Part shown: positions 1 through 8,529 of the stretch, one piece after another | Numbering within the stretch: the stretch's first letter is position 1 | Layout of the letters: each line of letters begins with the position of its first letter | DNA from: Ramlibacter sp. | Lineage (GTDB): Bacteria > Pseudomonadota > Gammaproteobacteria > Burkholderiales > Burkholderiaceae_C | Reading direction: 5' to 3' | DNA length: 40,050 nucleotides | Assembly: GCF_028291745.1 (NCBI RefSeq) | Contig: NZ_JAQGNQ010000147.1 | Location: forward strand, 1-40,050 | Translations under genes and position numbers: made by a program | Notes under the pieces: generated by a model | Seen by the model: the letters and a program-made list of their open reading frames with translations, nothing else | Told to the model about the DNA's origin: nothing | Databases searched by the model: none

Positions 1-123
1 CTGAGCCTGTCTCTCTTCGAGCGCACCCCACTGCCCGATCTATTGGCAGCGATCACCCCCGAAGAGGACGAACAAGCGCCGTCGAGCCAGTTTTCACTAT
101 TCGAAAAAATCTCCGGACAGTAG
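1..123 (+). pseudogene. C-terminal fragment of a transposase, IS4-like
   Basis: An open frame enters from the left edge and ends at TAG 121-123, giving 40 residues. The tail has the pattern LSLFERTPLPDLLAA, an acidic stretch, then FSLFEKISGQ. This resembles the C-terminal ends of IS4-family transposases, which commonly finish with an 'LFEKTP...' segment and a short hydrophobic '(N)QL.LF' tail. Only the end is in view, so it could be an intact element cut by the window or a true remnant. No terminal inverted repeat follows the stop; an intergenic repeat starts there instead, which favours a remnant. The family assignment rests on memory of the family tail. Confidence 0.5.
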
Positions 124-147
124 TGGGTCAAGCCCGCAATGACATCC
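124..147. repeat. degenerate copy of the GGGTCAAGCCC hairpin repeat
   Basis: Directly after the transposase stop the sequence reads GGGTCAAGCCCG, then ATGACATCC. The same two blocks occur in the perfect hairpin at 32634-32654 and just after it. Here the left outer arm is replaced by transposase sequence, so the copy looks truncated. The rest of 124-189 shows nothing else. Confidence 0.5.
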
Positions 148-189
148 TTTCGTTGCTCACGCCTCACGCTATGCCGCATCCGTCATCCG

Positions 190-1746
190 TCATGCCGAAG
201 GCTGCTCCCCGTGCAGCTTCTGCGTTCCCTCCGCGGCTTTCGTGCACAGGCCCGTCAGCACGGCCATCGGCTCCTCGGAGGCGGCATGCACGGCCCCTGA
301 GCCCTTCGCGATGTCGTCCGTGGCCACGGCCTGCTCGACGGCGATTTCGGGTTGCACGCGCTGGTCGGCCGGCACCAGGCGCAGGTTGTTGCGGCCTATG
401 CCCAGGTAGGTGAAGCCGGCCATGGCCATCGCATGCGGGTCGTACAGGTTGCGGCCATCCAGCACCAGGGGCGAGCGCATCGCTTCCTTCAGGGCCCGCA
501 GGTTGGGGCTCTTGTAGTTCTTCCATTCCGTCAGGATCACCAGCGCATCGGCGTCCTGCACCGCGTCGAGCGGCTTGGCCACATAGGACATGTTCAGCAG
601 CAGCTCGGGCTGGTCCGCCAGGTCGTCGGCCAGCGCGCGCGCCGCCTGCTCCTGCGCCACCGGGTCGTGCGCGCGCACCTTGGCGCCGGCGCGCAGCAAG
701 GCGGCGATGATGGCGCGGCTCGGCGCCTCGCGCATGTCGTCGGTGCCCGGCTTGAACGCCAGGCCCCAGATCGCGAACGTGCGCCCCGCCAGGTGGCGGC
801 CGAAGTGGGCCCAGATCTTGTGCAGCAGCACCTGCTTTTGCGAGTGGTTCACGCGCTGCACGGCATCCAGCACCTGCAGGGGCAGGCCGTGCTCGTGCGC
901 GGTGCGGCACAGCGCATCCACGTCCTTCGGAAAGCAGCTGCCGCCATAGCCGGTACCGGCATAGAGAAAGCTGTAGCCGATGCGGGGATCGGAGCCCACG
1001 CCCTGCCGCACCAGCTCGATGTCCGCGCCTACGCGGTCGGCCAGATTGGCCAGTTCGTTCATGAAGCTGATGCGCGTGGCCAGCATCGCGTTGGCCGCGT
1101 ACTTGGTGAACTCGGCGCTGCGCACGTCCATCACGCGGGTGCGCTCGTGGTTGCGGTTGAACGGCCGATACAGCTCGCGCAGCATGGCCAGCGCGCGCTC
1201 GCCGCGGGCATTGCCGTCCACGCCCAGCACGATGCGGTCGGGCCGCATGAAGTCCTCGATGGCGGCGCCTTCCTTGAGGAATTCGGGGTTGCTCGCGACC
1301 GCGAAGTCGAGCTCGTTGAGCCCGCGCCTGGCGAGCTCCTCGCGCACGGCGGCGTCGACCTTCTGCGCCGTGCCCACGGGCACCGTGGACTTGTCGACGA
1401 TCACCTTGAAGCCGTCCATGTGCCGGCCGATCGCGCGCGCCGCCGCCAGCACGTACTTCAGGTCGGCGCTGCCGTCCTCGTCGGGCGGGGTGCCGACGGC
1501 AATGAACTGCAGGTCGGCAAAGGCAACGCTGGCCGCCACGTCGGACGAAAAGATCAGCCGGCCGTCTTCGACGTTGCGCTGGATGATTTCTTCCAGCCCG
1601 GGCTCGTGAATGGGCATGCCGCCCGCATTCAGGAGCTTGATCTTGGCCTGGTCGACATCGAGGCAGAACACGTTGTTGCCGAGTTCTGCGAGACAGGCGC
1701 CGGTGACCAGGCCCACGTAGCCGGTGCCGACGATGGTGACGTTCAT
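190..1746 (-). CDS. ugd: UDP-glucose 6-dehydrogenase
   Basis: Oxidises UDP-glucose to UDP-glucuronate with two NAD+, supplying uronic-acid sugar nucleotide for envelope polysaccharides; cytosolic. The N-terminus has a Rossmann dinucleotide motif ([11 protein letters not shown], residues 6-16). The substrate and NAD domain carries [10 protein letters not shown], and [10 protein letters not shown] lies near residue 118. The catalytic cysteine is C271 in [12 protein letters not shown]. The protein is 518 aa, against about 430-460 for the family, because of a C-terminal tail of roughly 60 residues of low-complexity character. The ATG has a GGAGAA ribosome site 7 bases upstream. It is divergent from the PilZ/HlyD gene and probably supplies precursor to that locus. 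The family call is firm; the link to the neighbouring polymer is inference. Confidence 0.95.
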   Translation of the reverse strand: MNVTIVGTGYVGLVTGACLAELGNNVFCLDVDQAKIKLLNAGGMPIHEPGLEEIIQRNVEDGRLIFSSDVAASVAFADLQFIAVGTPPDEDGSADLKYVLAAARAIGRHMDGFKVIVDKSTVPVGTAQKVDAAVREELARRGLNELDFAVASNPEFLKEGAAIEDFMRPDRIVLGVDGNARGERALAMLRELYRPFNRNHERTRVMDVRSAEFTKYAANAMLATRISFMNELANLADRVGADIELVRQGVGSDPRIGYSFLYAGTGYGGSCFPKDVDALCRTAHEHGLPLQVLDAVQRVNHSQKQVLLHKIWAHFGRHLAGRTFAIWGLAFKPGTDDMREAPSRAIIAALLRAGAKVRAHDPVAQEQAARALADDLADQPELLLNMSYVAKPLDAVQDADALVILTEWKNYKSPNLRALKEAMRSPLVLDGRNLYDPHAMAMAGFTYLGIGRNNLRLVPADQRVQPEIAVEQAVATDDIAKGSGAVHAASEEPMAVLTGLCTKAAEGTQKLHGEQPSA

Positions 1747-1928
1747 GGGTGAGTTCTCCGTCGCGAATGCGCAATGGAACCGAGAGTACTGCGTGCCTCA
1801 GCGGGCAGGCAGTCGGTGCCGCTTGTTCGACGGTAGGCTCGTTCCTACAGTTGATCGGGATGTTTACGCCGCCTCTCGGAATGTTGCGATGTAACGATAG
1901 CTGCGCAGTTATTTCAGAGGACGAAGCC

Positions 1929-3326
1929 ATGATTTCGCGTGAAGCAAACCTCTCCCGCAAGGCCATGCGCGTTGCCATCCCGCTCTTCGTCGAAGTCGAC
2001 GGGAAAAACCACGCGGCCAGCGACTGGTCGACCACGGGCGTCGGGCTCATGGACCTCGATCGCGTGCCGGCCGAGGGCGAGCTGATGCAGGCGCGCCTGA
2101 GCTTTCCGATGCTCGAGTCGACTCTGCTGATCCCCGTGCAGCTGGTGTACCGGGGCGAGCACGATGGCGTCGCCGGCTTCGAATTCCACGAGCTGTCCGC
2201 GCGCAACCGCCGCATCCTGCGCCATTACATCGAGCTCTCGCTCGACGGCAAGCTGGGCGACGTGGACGACATCGTGGCGGTGGCGGCGCTGCCCGCGGCG
2301 GAAACGCCGGTGCACGCGCCGCTGATGCTGCACCAGGCGGGTTCGGGACTGCCGGGGCGTAGCAAGACGCGCATAGCTGGGGCGGCGCTGCTTGGCCTGG
2401 GCGTGCTGGGGGTGGCGGCCGGCATCCTCTGGTACAACCTTACGTACCAGCTGCAGGGCACCGGCTTCGTCAGTGGCAGCATCGCGCGTGTCACGGCCAA
2501 CCACGACGGCCAGCTCGTCCGGCTGCTGGTGCAACCGGGAACGCAGGTGGAACCGAACACGGCCTTGTTCGCCGTGGACAATCCCGCGCTGCGCACCGAA
2601 GTGCGCGCGCTGGAACAGCAGGTGGCCCTGATGGCGGCCGGGCAGGCCAAGCTGGAGCGCGACCGCCGCAGGGCCGAAAGCGGCCTGCTGCAGACGCTGC
2701 AGAGTGACATGGGCGACCGCCAGCGCGAACTCGCCAACGCCCGCCAGCTGTACGAATCCGGCGTGATCACGCAACGCGACCTGATGACGGTGTCCCAGCA
2801 GGTCCAGTCGGTCCGCAACGATTTCATGCGGCAGGTGGCCGAGGGCGCCAGCCGCACGCAGAGCATCGACGTCTCCGATTCGCTCACGCGCATGCGCGTG
2901 GATCTCGCCGCCAAGAAGGAACTGCTCGCGCTCCAGGAGGCGGACAGCGTGGTACGGGCGCCAGTGCGGGGCCGCGTATTCCAGGTGGAGCGCATGCCGG
3001 GTGAATTCGTGCAGGCGCGCGACCCCGTGGTGCTGCTCGAAAGCGATGTCGCACCCAGCGTGCTGCTGCGGCTGCCCAACGAAGATGCGGTCAAGTTGCA
3101 CCCCGGTTTGGCGGCCACGGTGGTGGTGCCCTTCCAGAACCGCAAGTACAGCGGCAAGGTCTCGGCGATCGGGCTGGCCGCGGTGTCCGCGGCGGCGCCC
3201 GTCACGCAGGAAGGCAATCTCGACCAGACGCTGATCAAGATCGACCTCGACGACCAGTCCGTGCGCCTGCCGGCCAATGCGCGCGTGACGGCCTGGATCC
3301 GCAATCCCTCGCTGCCCTGGTCATGA
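1929..3326 (+). CDS. PilZ-domain HlyD-type membrane fusion protein (Alg44-like)
   Basis: Predicted c-di-GMP receptor and periplasmic adaptor of a synthase-dependent polysaccharide system. The N-terminal PilZ domain (about residues 5-110) has both halves of the c-di-GMP motif: RKAMR (R10 and R14) and DWSTTG (D32, S34, G37). One membrane helix follows near residues 149-170 (GAALLGLGVLGVAAGILWY). The periplasmic part is an HlyD barrel-sandwich (GQLVRLLVQPGTQV) split by a coiled-coil hairpin at about 215-335, then a second half-lipoyl segment (VRAPVRGRVFQV). I chose ATG 1929 because AGAGGA lies just upstream and the PilZ domain begins there; an open frame extends back to 1749 but looks non-coding. 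Its stop overlaps the next ATG (ATGA), so the two are translationally coupled. The order PilZ, membrane helix, HlyD matches Alg44. Confidence 0.88.
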   Translation: MISREANLSRKAMRVAIPLFVEVDGKNHAASDWSTTGVGLMDLDRVPAEGELMQARLSFPMLESTLLIPVQLVYRGEHDGVAGFEFHELSARNRRILRHYIELSLDGKLGDVDDIVAVAALPAAETPVHAPLMLHQAGSGLPGRSKTRIAGAALLGLGVLGVAAGILWYNLTYQLQGTGFVSGSIARVTANHDGQLVRLLVQPGTQVEPNTALFAVDNPALRTEVRALEQQVALMAAGQAKLERDRRRAESGLLQTLQSDMGDRQRELANARQLYESGVITQRDLMTVSQQVQSVRNDFMRQVAEGASRTQSIDVSDSLTRMRVDLAAKKELLALQEADSVVRAPVRGRVFQVERMPGEFVQARDPVVLLESDVAPSVLLRLPNEDAVKLHPGLAATVVVPFQNRKYSGKVSAIGLAAVSAAAPVTQEGNLDQTLIKIDLDDQSVRLPANARVTAWIRNPSLPWS

Positions 3327-6016
3327 GGCAAGGATCCCCCCGCGCCCAGGCGCTGTGCTCCGCGATCCTGCCGGTGCTGTGCTTCGGCGTCGGCTCGTTT
3401 GCGTTCCTGACCTGGGCGCGCGAGGGCCTGCATCCGCTGCACTACAAGGTGGTGCTGGCGTTCGGCGTGCTGGCGTTCTGGCGCTATGGGTGGCAGCTGC
3501 TGCACTATCTGCGGGCGGCCTGCTATGCCCTGTGGCACTACCCGCGCCTGCGCGCCGCGGCGCGGGCGGTGGCGGCCACCCGCACCCCGCCCAAGCGCAT
3601 CTTCATCGTGGTTCCCAGCTACCTCGAGGAGCCCTGGGTCAGCACCGAGGCCATGCAGGCCCTGATGGGCAACGTTGCGCGGCTGCCTTGCGCCGTGACG
3701 GTGGTGGCCGCCGTCGGCAGCGACGCCGACGAGGCGGTGCTGGCGGCTGCCTGGCGTGCCCATCCGGCACGCGACCGGGTGGAACTGGTATTCCAGCGCC
3801 AGAGCGAGGGCAAGCGCGTTGCCCTGGGCCACGCACTGCGCGCAGTCGCCCGTCGCTTCGATGACGATCCGGACAGCATCACCGTCCTCATGGACGGCGA
3901 CACCTGGATGGAGCCCAATGCGCTGGAACGCGTGCTGCCCTTCTTCCTCGCCTACCGGGACCTCGGCGCAGTCACCAGCAACGAGGTCGCCTTCATCCCC
4001 AATCACGCCCCCTGGTATCGCGACTGGTTCGGGCTGAAGTTCGGCCTGCGCCATGTGCTGTTCCAGTCGCACAGCCTGTCGCACAAGGTGCTGACCCTGA
4101 CCGGCCGGTTCTCCGTATTCCGCACCTCCATCGTGGTCGCCGAAGACTTCGTGCGCATGATCGAGAACGACACCATCGATCACTGGCTGCACGGCCGCTT
4201 CCGCTTTCTCATGGGCGACGACAAGAGCTCGTGGTTCTATGTGCTCAAGAGCGGCTGGAAGATGCTGTACCTGCCGGACGTCACCTGCGTCTCGCTGGAA
4301 AGCCGCAGCACCAGCTTCCTGCGCGCCAGCGTCTCGCTGCCTTACCGCTGGTTCGGCAACACCATGCGCAACAACCCGCGCGCGCTCGCCCTCGGCCCAC
4401 GGCGCACCGGCTGGTTCATCTGGTTCGTGCTGCTGGACCAGCGGATCTCGATGTGGACTTCGCTGGTGGGCATCACGGGCGCGGTGGTCATGGCCGTCAC
4501 CAAGTCGCTGCTGTTCCTGCCGATGTACATCGCCTGGGCGGCCCTGGTTCGCACATTGCAGATCCTGATCATCGCGGCCAACGGTCACCGCGTGACCCTG
4601 CGCACCATCCCGATCATGCTGTACACGCACTGGGTAGGCTCGGTGGTGAAGATCCGCGCCTGGCACCACCTGGCGGACCAGAACTGGAGCAAGGGCGGGG
4701 CGAAACAGTCCACCGCGCCGGGCGGGGCGTTGCGGCGGCTGGCCCCGAACGGCACCATGCTGATCGCGTACCTGAGTTTTGCACTGCTGATCCTTCTGAT
4801 GCACAGCGTGCTGCGCTTGCCGGGCAGCGAGCTGTTCGCAGCACAAGCGGTGCCGGGCAGTGCCACCGCGAGCGCTATCGATGCGCGGGCCACGGGCGTG
4901 GTGCCCGACGACCGCCAGGACGATGCCGCGGCCTTGCAGGCCCTGATCGACCGCGCGCCGCCCGGCCCGGTGACGGTGCGCCTGCCGGCCGGCCAGCTGG
5001 ACTTCCGCCAGCCGCTGGTGATCCGCCGCGACAACGTGAGCCTGCTCGGCGCCGGCGCCGACCGCACGCACATCGTCTCGCACCTGCGGGCCCCGGCGCC
5101 GGCGGTGATCCGCGTCGAGGGACAACCCGGTCCGCGCGTGGGCTACCTGGCGCAGCCGCTGGGCGAGCAGGACCTGCTGCTGCACACGCCGGGCGCCAGC
5201 GGCTTCGAGCCCGGCACGCTGGTGTGGCTGAAGCAGCCGAATGACGACGCCTTCCTGCACCGCCTGGGCAGCGAGGAGTGGAACCGCGAGTATCCCTACC
5301 TGCGGCAGTCGCTGGTGCTGGTGGCCGGCCGCGAGGGCGATGCCTTGAAGCTGGCCGGGCCGACCGGCGTGACCTTCGATGCGGGACGCACCGAAGTCTT
5401 GCGCGTGAAGCCGGTGCGCGGCGTGCGGCTGGCGGACTTCACGGTCGAACAGGTGGTGGAAGGCCGCGACATCGGCAGCGTGCGCCACGTCTACCAGAAC
5501 GTGCTGCCGGATTTCCAGGTCGATGGCATCTCGCTGATGTGGACACAGGACGCGGTGGTGGAGCGCGTCACCGTGCGCAATGCCGGGCGCAACCCGGTCT
5601 CCTTCGAGCAGAGCCACGGCTTCGCGCTGCGCCAGTGCGTGCTGGACGGCGCCTGGAACAAGGGCGACGGCGGCAGCGGCTACCTGCGCATCGCCCGCAG
5701 CTACCGCGGGACGGTGCAAGGCTGCCAGGTGCGCGGCATCCGGCACATGGCGCTGCAATGGAGTTCGGCCTTCAACCAGCTGCGCGACATCGACAGCGAG
5801 GTGGACCTGAATTTCCACGGCGGCTTCAGCCACCACAACACGGCGCAGGACGTGCGCTTCGCCATCCCGCCGGAACACCACTGGGGCCCCGTGTTCATCA
5901 CGCCGCGCGACGCGCACTGGGCGCCGCCCGACGGCCCGGGCAACACGCTGCTTAGCGCTGCGGGTCGGCCAGCGAATACAACTCCTGTGGCTCGCGCGGC
6001 TTCACCAGCGCACTGA
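3323..6016 (+). CDS. Alg8-like family 2 glycosyltransferase fused to a right-handed beta-helix domain
   Basis: Predicted inner-membrane polysaccharide polymerase with an attached polymer-modifying or polymer-binding domain; 897 aa. Two N-terminal membrane helices (about 10-60) precede a GT2 domain (about 90-360) starting IFIVVPSYLEE. Visible catalytic motifs are MDGDTW (D191, D193), GDDKS (D299, D300) and YRW (R342, W343), the processive-synthase pattern. Several membrane helices follow (about 365-500), the last being MLIAYLSFALLILLMHSVL. From about residue 520 a beta-helix domain begins with DDRQDDAAALQALID and VRLPAG, like the pectate-lyase-3 superfamily. I see no DPHD motif of AlgG epimerases. 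After the last helix the C-terminal domain would be periplasmic if the crossing number is odd. Its end overlaps the TolC-like gene on the other strand by 65 bases. Polymer and C-terminal activity are unknown. Confidence 0.85.
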   Translation: MRQGSPRAQALCSAILPVLCFGVGSFAFLTWAREGLHPLHYKVVLAFGVLAFWRYGWQLLHYLRAACYALWHYPRLRAAARAVAATRTPPKRIFIVVPSYLEEPWVSTEAMQALMGNVARLPCAVTVVAAVGSDADEAVLAAAWRAHPARDRVELVFQRQSEGKRVALGHALRAVARRFDDDPDSITVLMDGDTWMEPNALERVLPFFLAYRDLGAVTSNEVAFIPNHAPWYRDWFGLKFGLRHVLFQSHSLSHKVLTLTGRFSVFRTSIVVAEDFVRMIENDTIDHWLHGRFRFLMGDDKSSWFYVLKSGWKMLYLPDVTCVSLESRSTSFLRASVSLPYRWFGNTMRNNPRALALGPRRTGWFIWFVLLDQRISMWTSLVGITGAVVMAVTKSLLFLPMYIAWAALVRTLQILIIAANGHRVTLRTIPIMLYTHWVGSVVKIRAWHHLADQNWSKGGAKQSTAPGGALRRLAPNGTMLIAYLSFALLILLMHSVLRLPGSELFAAQAVPGSATASAIDARATGVVPDDRQDDAAALQALIDRAPPGPVTVRLPAGQLDFRQPLVIRRDNVSLLGAGADRTHIVSHLRAPAPAVIRVEGQPGPRVGYLAQPLGEQDLLLHTPGASGFEPGTLVWLKQPNDDAFLHRLGSEEWNREYPYLRQSLVLVAGREGDALKLAGPTGVTFDAGRTEVLRVKPVRGVRLADFTVEQVVEGRDIGSVRHVYQNVLPDFQVDGISLMWTQDAVVERVTVRNAGRNPVSFEQSHGFALRQCVLDGAWNKGDGGSGYLRIARSYRGTVQGCQVRGIRHMALQWSSAFNQLRDIDSEVDLNFHGGFSHHNTAQDVRFAIPPEHHWGPVFITPRDAHWAPPDGPGNTLLSAAGRPANTTPVARAASPAH

Positions 6017-7259
6017 TCTGCGTCAGCACCTCCAGCACGTCGAGGCGGGCGCTGAGGATCTCGCGCTGCAGCCCCACCAGGCGCAGCGTGAGTTCTTCCA
6101 CCTCACGATCGGAATCCGGCAATGAGGTGACCGGGTGATCCAGGCGGTAACAGGCAAGCTCCGCCTTTTGCCGGATCATGCGGTTCTCGGCCTGCAGCAG
6201 GCGCATGTCGTTCTGCTTCAGGCGCAGGCGCTCGGTCAGCATGGCGATACGCTGCGAGAGGGCGGCGCGCAAGGACTCCTTTTGCTGGTCGTACAGCTCG
6301 CGCGAGGATTCGACCACGGCGTCGCGGGCGCGGTCGTTGCCGATCGGAATGCGCACGCGCACGCCTGCCGCGTTGAAGCTTGCGCGATCGAAGTCCTTGT
6401 TGCGTTCCAGGTAGAAGCGCACCGTGGTCTCGTCACGCATCGTCGGCAGCAGCGCGGCGCGGTCGGCCAGCAGCGTCTGCAACTGGACTTCGGGCGAGCG
6501 CTCGAAGGCCAGGTCGGTCAACTCCGGCGTGGGGCGCAGCTGCACGTCCTCGATGCGGTTGATCAGTTCCTGCGCCTGCGGATACACCAGCACGTCGGGC
6601 GTGCTGCCATAGTGCTGCGCCCGCAGTGCCGCGCGCTCGGCCTTGAACTGGATCTCGGCGAGCTCGAACTTGGTGGCGCGGCCGGCGGCCAGCTCCTGCT
6701 GCCGGCGCTCGAGCACGGGCCTCACCGCCTCTACCTCGCGCTGGTAGAGCACGGCCAGCAACTTGGTGCGCATCTGCTCCACGGCCAGCAGTTGCTCCTG
6801 CAACTGCCGCTGCTCGGTGTCGCGCAGCACCTGCAGGTATTGGGTCTTGTTTTCCAGCCGCTGGCGCTCGAGGGCGCGGCGCGATTCGCCGCGGCCTTCC
6901 TTGTACAGCTCCCACTCCAGGCCGAAGCTGTAGCGGGCGCCGAAGTTTTCCTGGAAGGACTGGTCCGCCTGGCCGACTGCATAGAGGCCGTTGAAGGGCA
7001 CCAGTCCGTCGAGACGCGAGAAGAAGCCCTGCCGCTGCTCTTCCATGCGCTGCGCGAGGTCCGAGTTGACCATGCTGCCCGCCGCGGCGCTGGAGGACAA
7101 CGGGGGCACCAGCTGGCTGGCCAGCGCCTGGTTGGTCATGCTGGTGCACAGGCTGTTGGCCAGCCGCAGCTTCACCTGCTGCGCGTTGGCAGCGAGCGCG
7201 GTGGCGGCAGCGATCGCCACCGTCGTGCGCATGAAAAGCCCTTGCCAGTTCCTCCGCAT
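5952..7259 (-). CDS. TolC-like outer-membrane channel protein
   Basis: Predicted outer-membrane export channel, 435 aa, rich in long alpha-helical and coiled-coil segments (RRALERQRLENKTQYLQVL; LRAALSQRIAMLTERL), as in the outer-membrane efflux protein family. A signal peptide is clear (TTVAIAAATALAANA). The start could be ATG 7259 (AAGGA 9 bases upstream) or the internal ATG at 7232; both keep the signal peptide. It is convergent with the glycosyltransferase fusion and overlaps its last 65 bases. In context it is the natural partner of the HlyD coiled-coil adaptor at 1929-3326, replacing the AlgE-type barrel of alginate systems. The partnership is inferred from location and domain logic. Assignment to TolC is moderate because the repeats are divergent. 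Confidence 0.75.
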   Translation of the reverse strand: MRRNWQGLFMRTTVAIAAATALAANAQQVKLRLANSLCTSMTNQALASQLVPPLSSSAAAGSMVNSDLAQRMEEQRQGFFSRLDGLVPFNGLYAVGQADQSFQENFGARYSFGLEWELYKEGRGESRRALERQRLENKTQYLQVLRDTEQRQLQEQLLAVEQMRTKLLAVLYQREVEAVRPVLERRQQELAAGRATKFELAEIQFKAERAALRAQHYGSTPDVLVYPQAQELINRIEDVQLRPTPELTDLAFERSPEVQLQTLLADRAALLPTMRDETTVRFYLERNKDFDRASFNAAGVRVRIPIGNDRARDAVVESSRELYDQQKESLRAALSQRIAMLTERLRLKQNDMRLLQAENRMIRQKAELACYRLDHPVTSLPDSDREVEELTLRLVGLQREILSARLDVLEVLTQISALVKPREPQELYSLADPQR

Positions 7260-7492
7260 GCGTTGGTTGTCCTTGTGGTTGTATGGTGGCCGGCCATGAA
7301 GCAGCCGAGGAGCAGGGGGCCATGCGCCCGCCGCTACCTCGGCTCCTCGCGCAAAATTCTAGGTCAGCCAGCGCGCTGGCGGGGCCGTTTCCGGCGGCCT
7401 TTGCACGCTGCATCGCTGTCCAAGCGTGAACCAGTGCAGGAAGAACCCGCCTGCGTTCCAATGTCCGCAATCCAGCCGTATCGCTATCGCGC
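7260..7492. other. divergent intergenic region with a 14-bp palindrome
   Basis: This 233-base gap lies between the TolC-like gene (minus) and the DUF4375-like gene (plus). It holds a perfect palindrome GCCAGCGCGCTGGC at 7367-7380, and GCCGAGG/CCTCGGC arms around 7303-7342. On the minus strand TAGAAT next to the palindrome could be a -10 box, but I find no convincing -35. Confidence 0.35.
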
Positions 7493-7933
7493 ATGAACAC
7501 GTCCGCCCTGGGAGAGCCCTACAACCGTGCCCTGGTCCGCCTGCAGGCGGCGGGTGGCGACCTGCAGGCCTTGCCGGTCGAATTGCAGACGCTGCTGCTG
7601 GTGGAGTCGGCGCAGGGCATCATCGACAACGGCGGCCTGGAGTACTTCTACGAAGCGGATTTCCCCAACAACCCGCCGTACGCACTGTTCGTGGCGGCCT
7701 ACCGGCGCATAGGGGCGAGCGCCGTGGCCGATTGCCTGGAGGCTTCGTCGCTCTTGTTTCCGTTCGACGAGCCGCAGTACTTCGAGCCCTTGCGGCAGCT
7801 GTGGCTGGAGAAATTCCGCGCCGAGCCGGGGCATGCCTTCGCCCGGCTGGCGCGCGAGATCGGCGAGGACGCGACGGTGTGGGATCGACTCGCCGAGTAT
7901 GTGCGCAGCCATCGCGCCGCCTTCTCGCCTTGA
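7493..7933 (+). CDS. DUF4375-like protein
   Basis: A 146-residue soluble protein of unknown function. The segment ESAQGIIDNGGLEYFYEADFP (read as residues ~45-65) resembles DUF4375 (DMP19-type) proteins, which share an 'E...I.NGGF..FF.N' pattern and are predicted all-helical. There is no signal peptide or membrane segment. It is followed 13 bases later by the FMN-binding protein gene, so the two may be co-transcribed. The domain assignment is from the single motif and should be taken as moderate. Confidence 0.6.
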   Translation: MNTSALGEPYNRALVRLQAAGGDLQALPVELQTLLLVESAQGIIDNGGLEYFYEADFPNNPPYALFVAAYRRIGASAVADCLEASSLLFPFDEPQYFEPLRQLWLEKFRAEPGHAFARLAREIGEDATVWDRLAEYVRSHRAAFSP

Positions 7934-7946
7934 TTACCATGGGCGG

Positions 7947-8420
7947 ATGAAACCGGAGCAGGCCGCCGCGCTGCGGCAACTTCTGCAGCGCCAGGACATC
8001 GCCGCGCTGGGCACGCTGCATCGCGGCGAGCCCTTCGTCTCGATGGTGCCCTTCGCGCTGCTGCCGGATGGCCGCGTCGTCATCCACGTGAGCCGGCTGG
8101 CCACGCACACCCGCGACATGGAGGAACACGCTGGCGTCAGCCTGCTGGCGATGGACCCGCGCAGCGAGCAAGTGCCGGCGCAGGCGCTGGCGCGCGCCAC
8201 GCTGCAGGGCGACGCGCTGCGCTGCGCGGCCGATGCGCCAGGGTACGACGCGGCGCGGCAGCACTACCTCGCGCGCTTTCCGCAGAGCAAAGACCTGTTC
8301 GGCTTTGCCGATTTCTCGCTGTTCGTGATGACGCCGCGCTCGGTGCGCTTCGTCGGCGGCTTCGGCCAGGCCTGGTCGGTTGCGGCCGAGGCTTACGCAG
8401 CCGCGATGTTGGCCCGGTAG
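7947..8420 (+). CDS. HugZ/pyridoxamine-5'-phosphate-oxidase-like FMN-binding protein
   Basis: A 157-residue protein of the split-barrel flavin- or heme-binding family. Typical features are an N-terminal helix (AALRQLLQRQDIAALGTLH), then GEPFVSMVPFALLPDGRVVIHVSRLATHTRDM and SLLAMDP, and a C-terminal FGFADFSLFVMTPRSVRFVGGFGQA that resembles HugZ-type proteins. I chose ATG 7947; an in-frame extension upstream overlaps the previous gene and looks non-coding. The stop codon TAG (8418-8420) lies inside the left arm of the palindromic repeat that begins at 8417, so the repeat defines the C-terminus. Substrate or cofactor (FMN or heme) is not known. Confidence 0.72.
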   Translation: MKPEQAAALRQLLQRQDIAALGTLHRGEPFVSMVPFALLPDGRVVIHVSRLATHTRDMEEHAGVSLLAMDPRSEQVPAQALARATLQGDALRCAADAPGYDAARQHYLARFPQSKDLFGFADFSLFVMTPRSVRFVGGFGQAWSVAAEAYAAAMLAR

Positions 8421-8509
8421 GCTGGGCTGACCGAAGGTCACCCCAGCGATGCGCGCAGCGCTTGCTGTCGGCGCTGCTGCTGGGGTGCCCTGCGCGCAGC
8501 CCAGCCTAC
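8417..8509. repeat. palindromic repeat, GTAGGCTGGGCTG family, copy A
   Basis: The element is bounded by perfect 13-bp terminal inverted repeats (GTAGGCTGGGCTG and CAGCCCAGCCTAC). Each half forms its own hairpin; the left one pairs GCTGGGCTGACC with GGTCACCCCAGC across a GAA loop with one mismatch. The first 39 bases reappear inverted and identical at 21199-21237. It separates the FMN-binding gene from the convergent response regulator and may act as a bidirectional terminator, although no T-run follows. Confidence 0.85.
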
Positions 8510-8529
8510 AGGCGACGACGAAGACGCGC

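Noticed and set aside
2225..5917. Very long open frame on the minus strand opposite the PilZ/HlyD and synthase genes
   Set aside because: It mirrors genes with clear domain motifs, has the low-complexity His/Arg/Ala composition typical of antisense frames in high-GC DNA, and shows no recognisable domain.
7833..7946. Longer N-terminus for the HugZ/PNPOx-like protein
   Set aside because: It overlaps the DUF4375-like gene in another frame and has Arg/Ala/Pro-rich non-coding composition.
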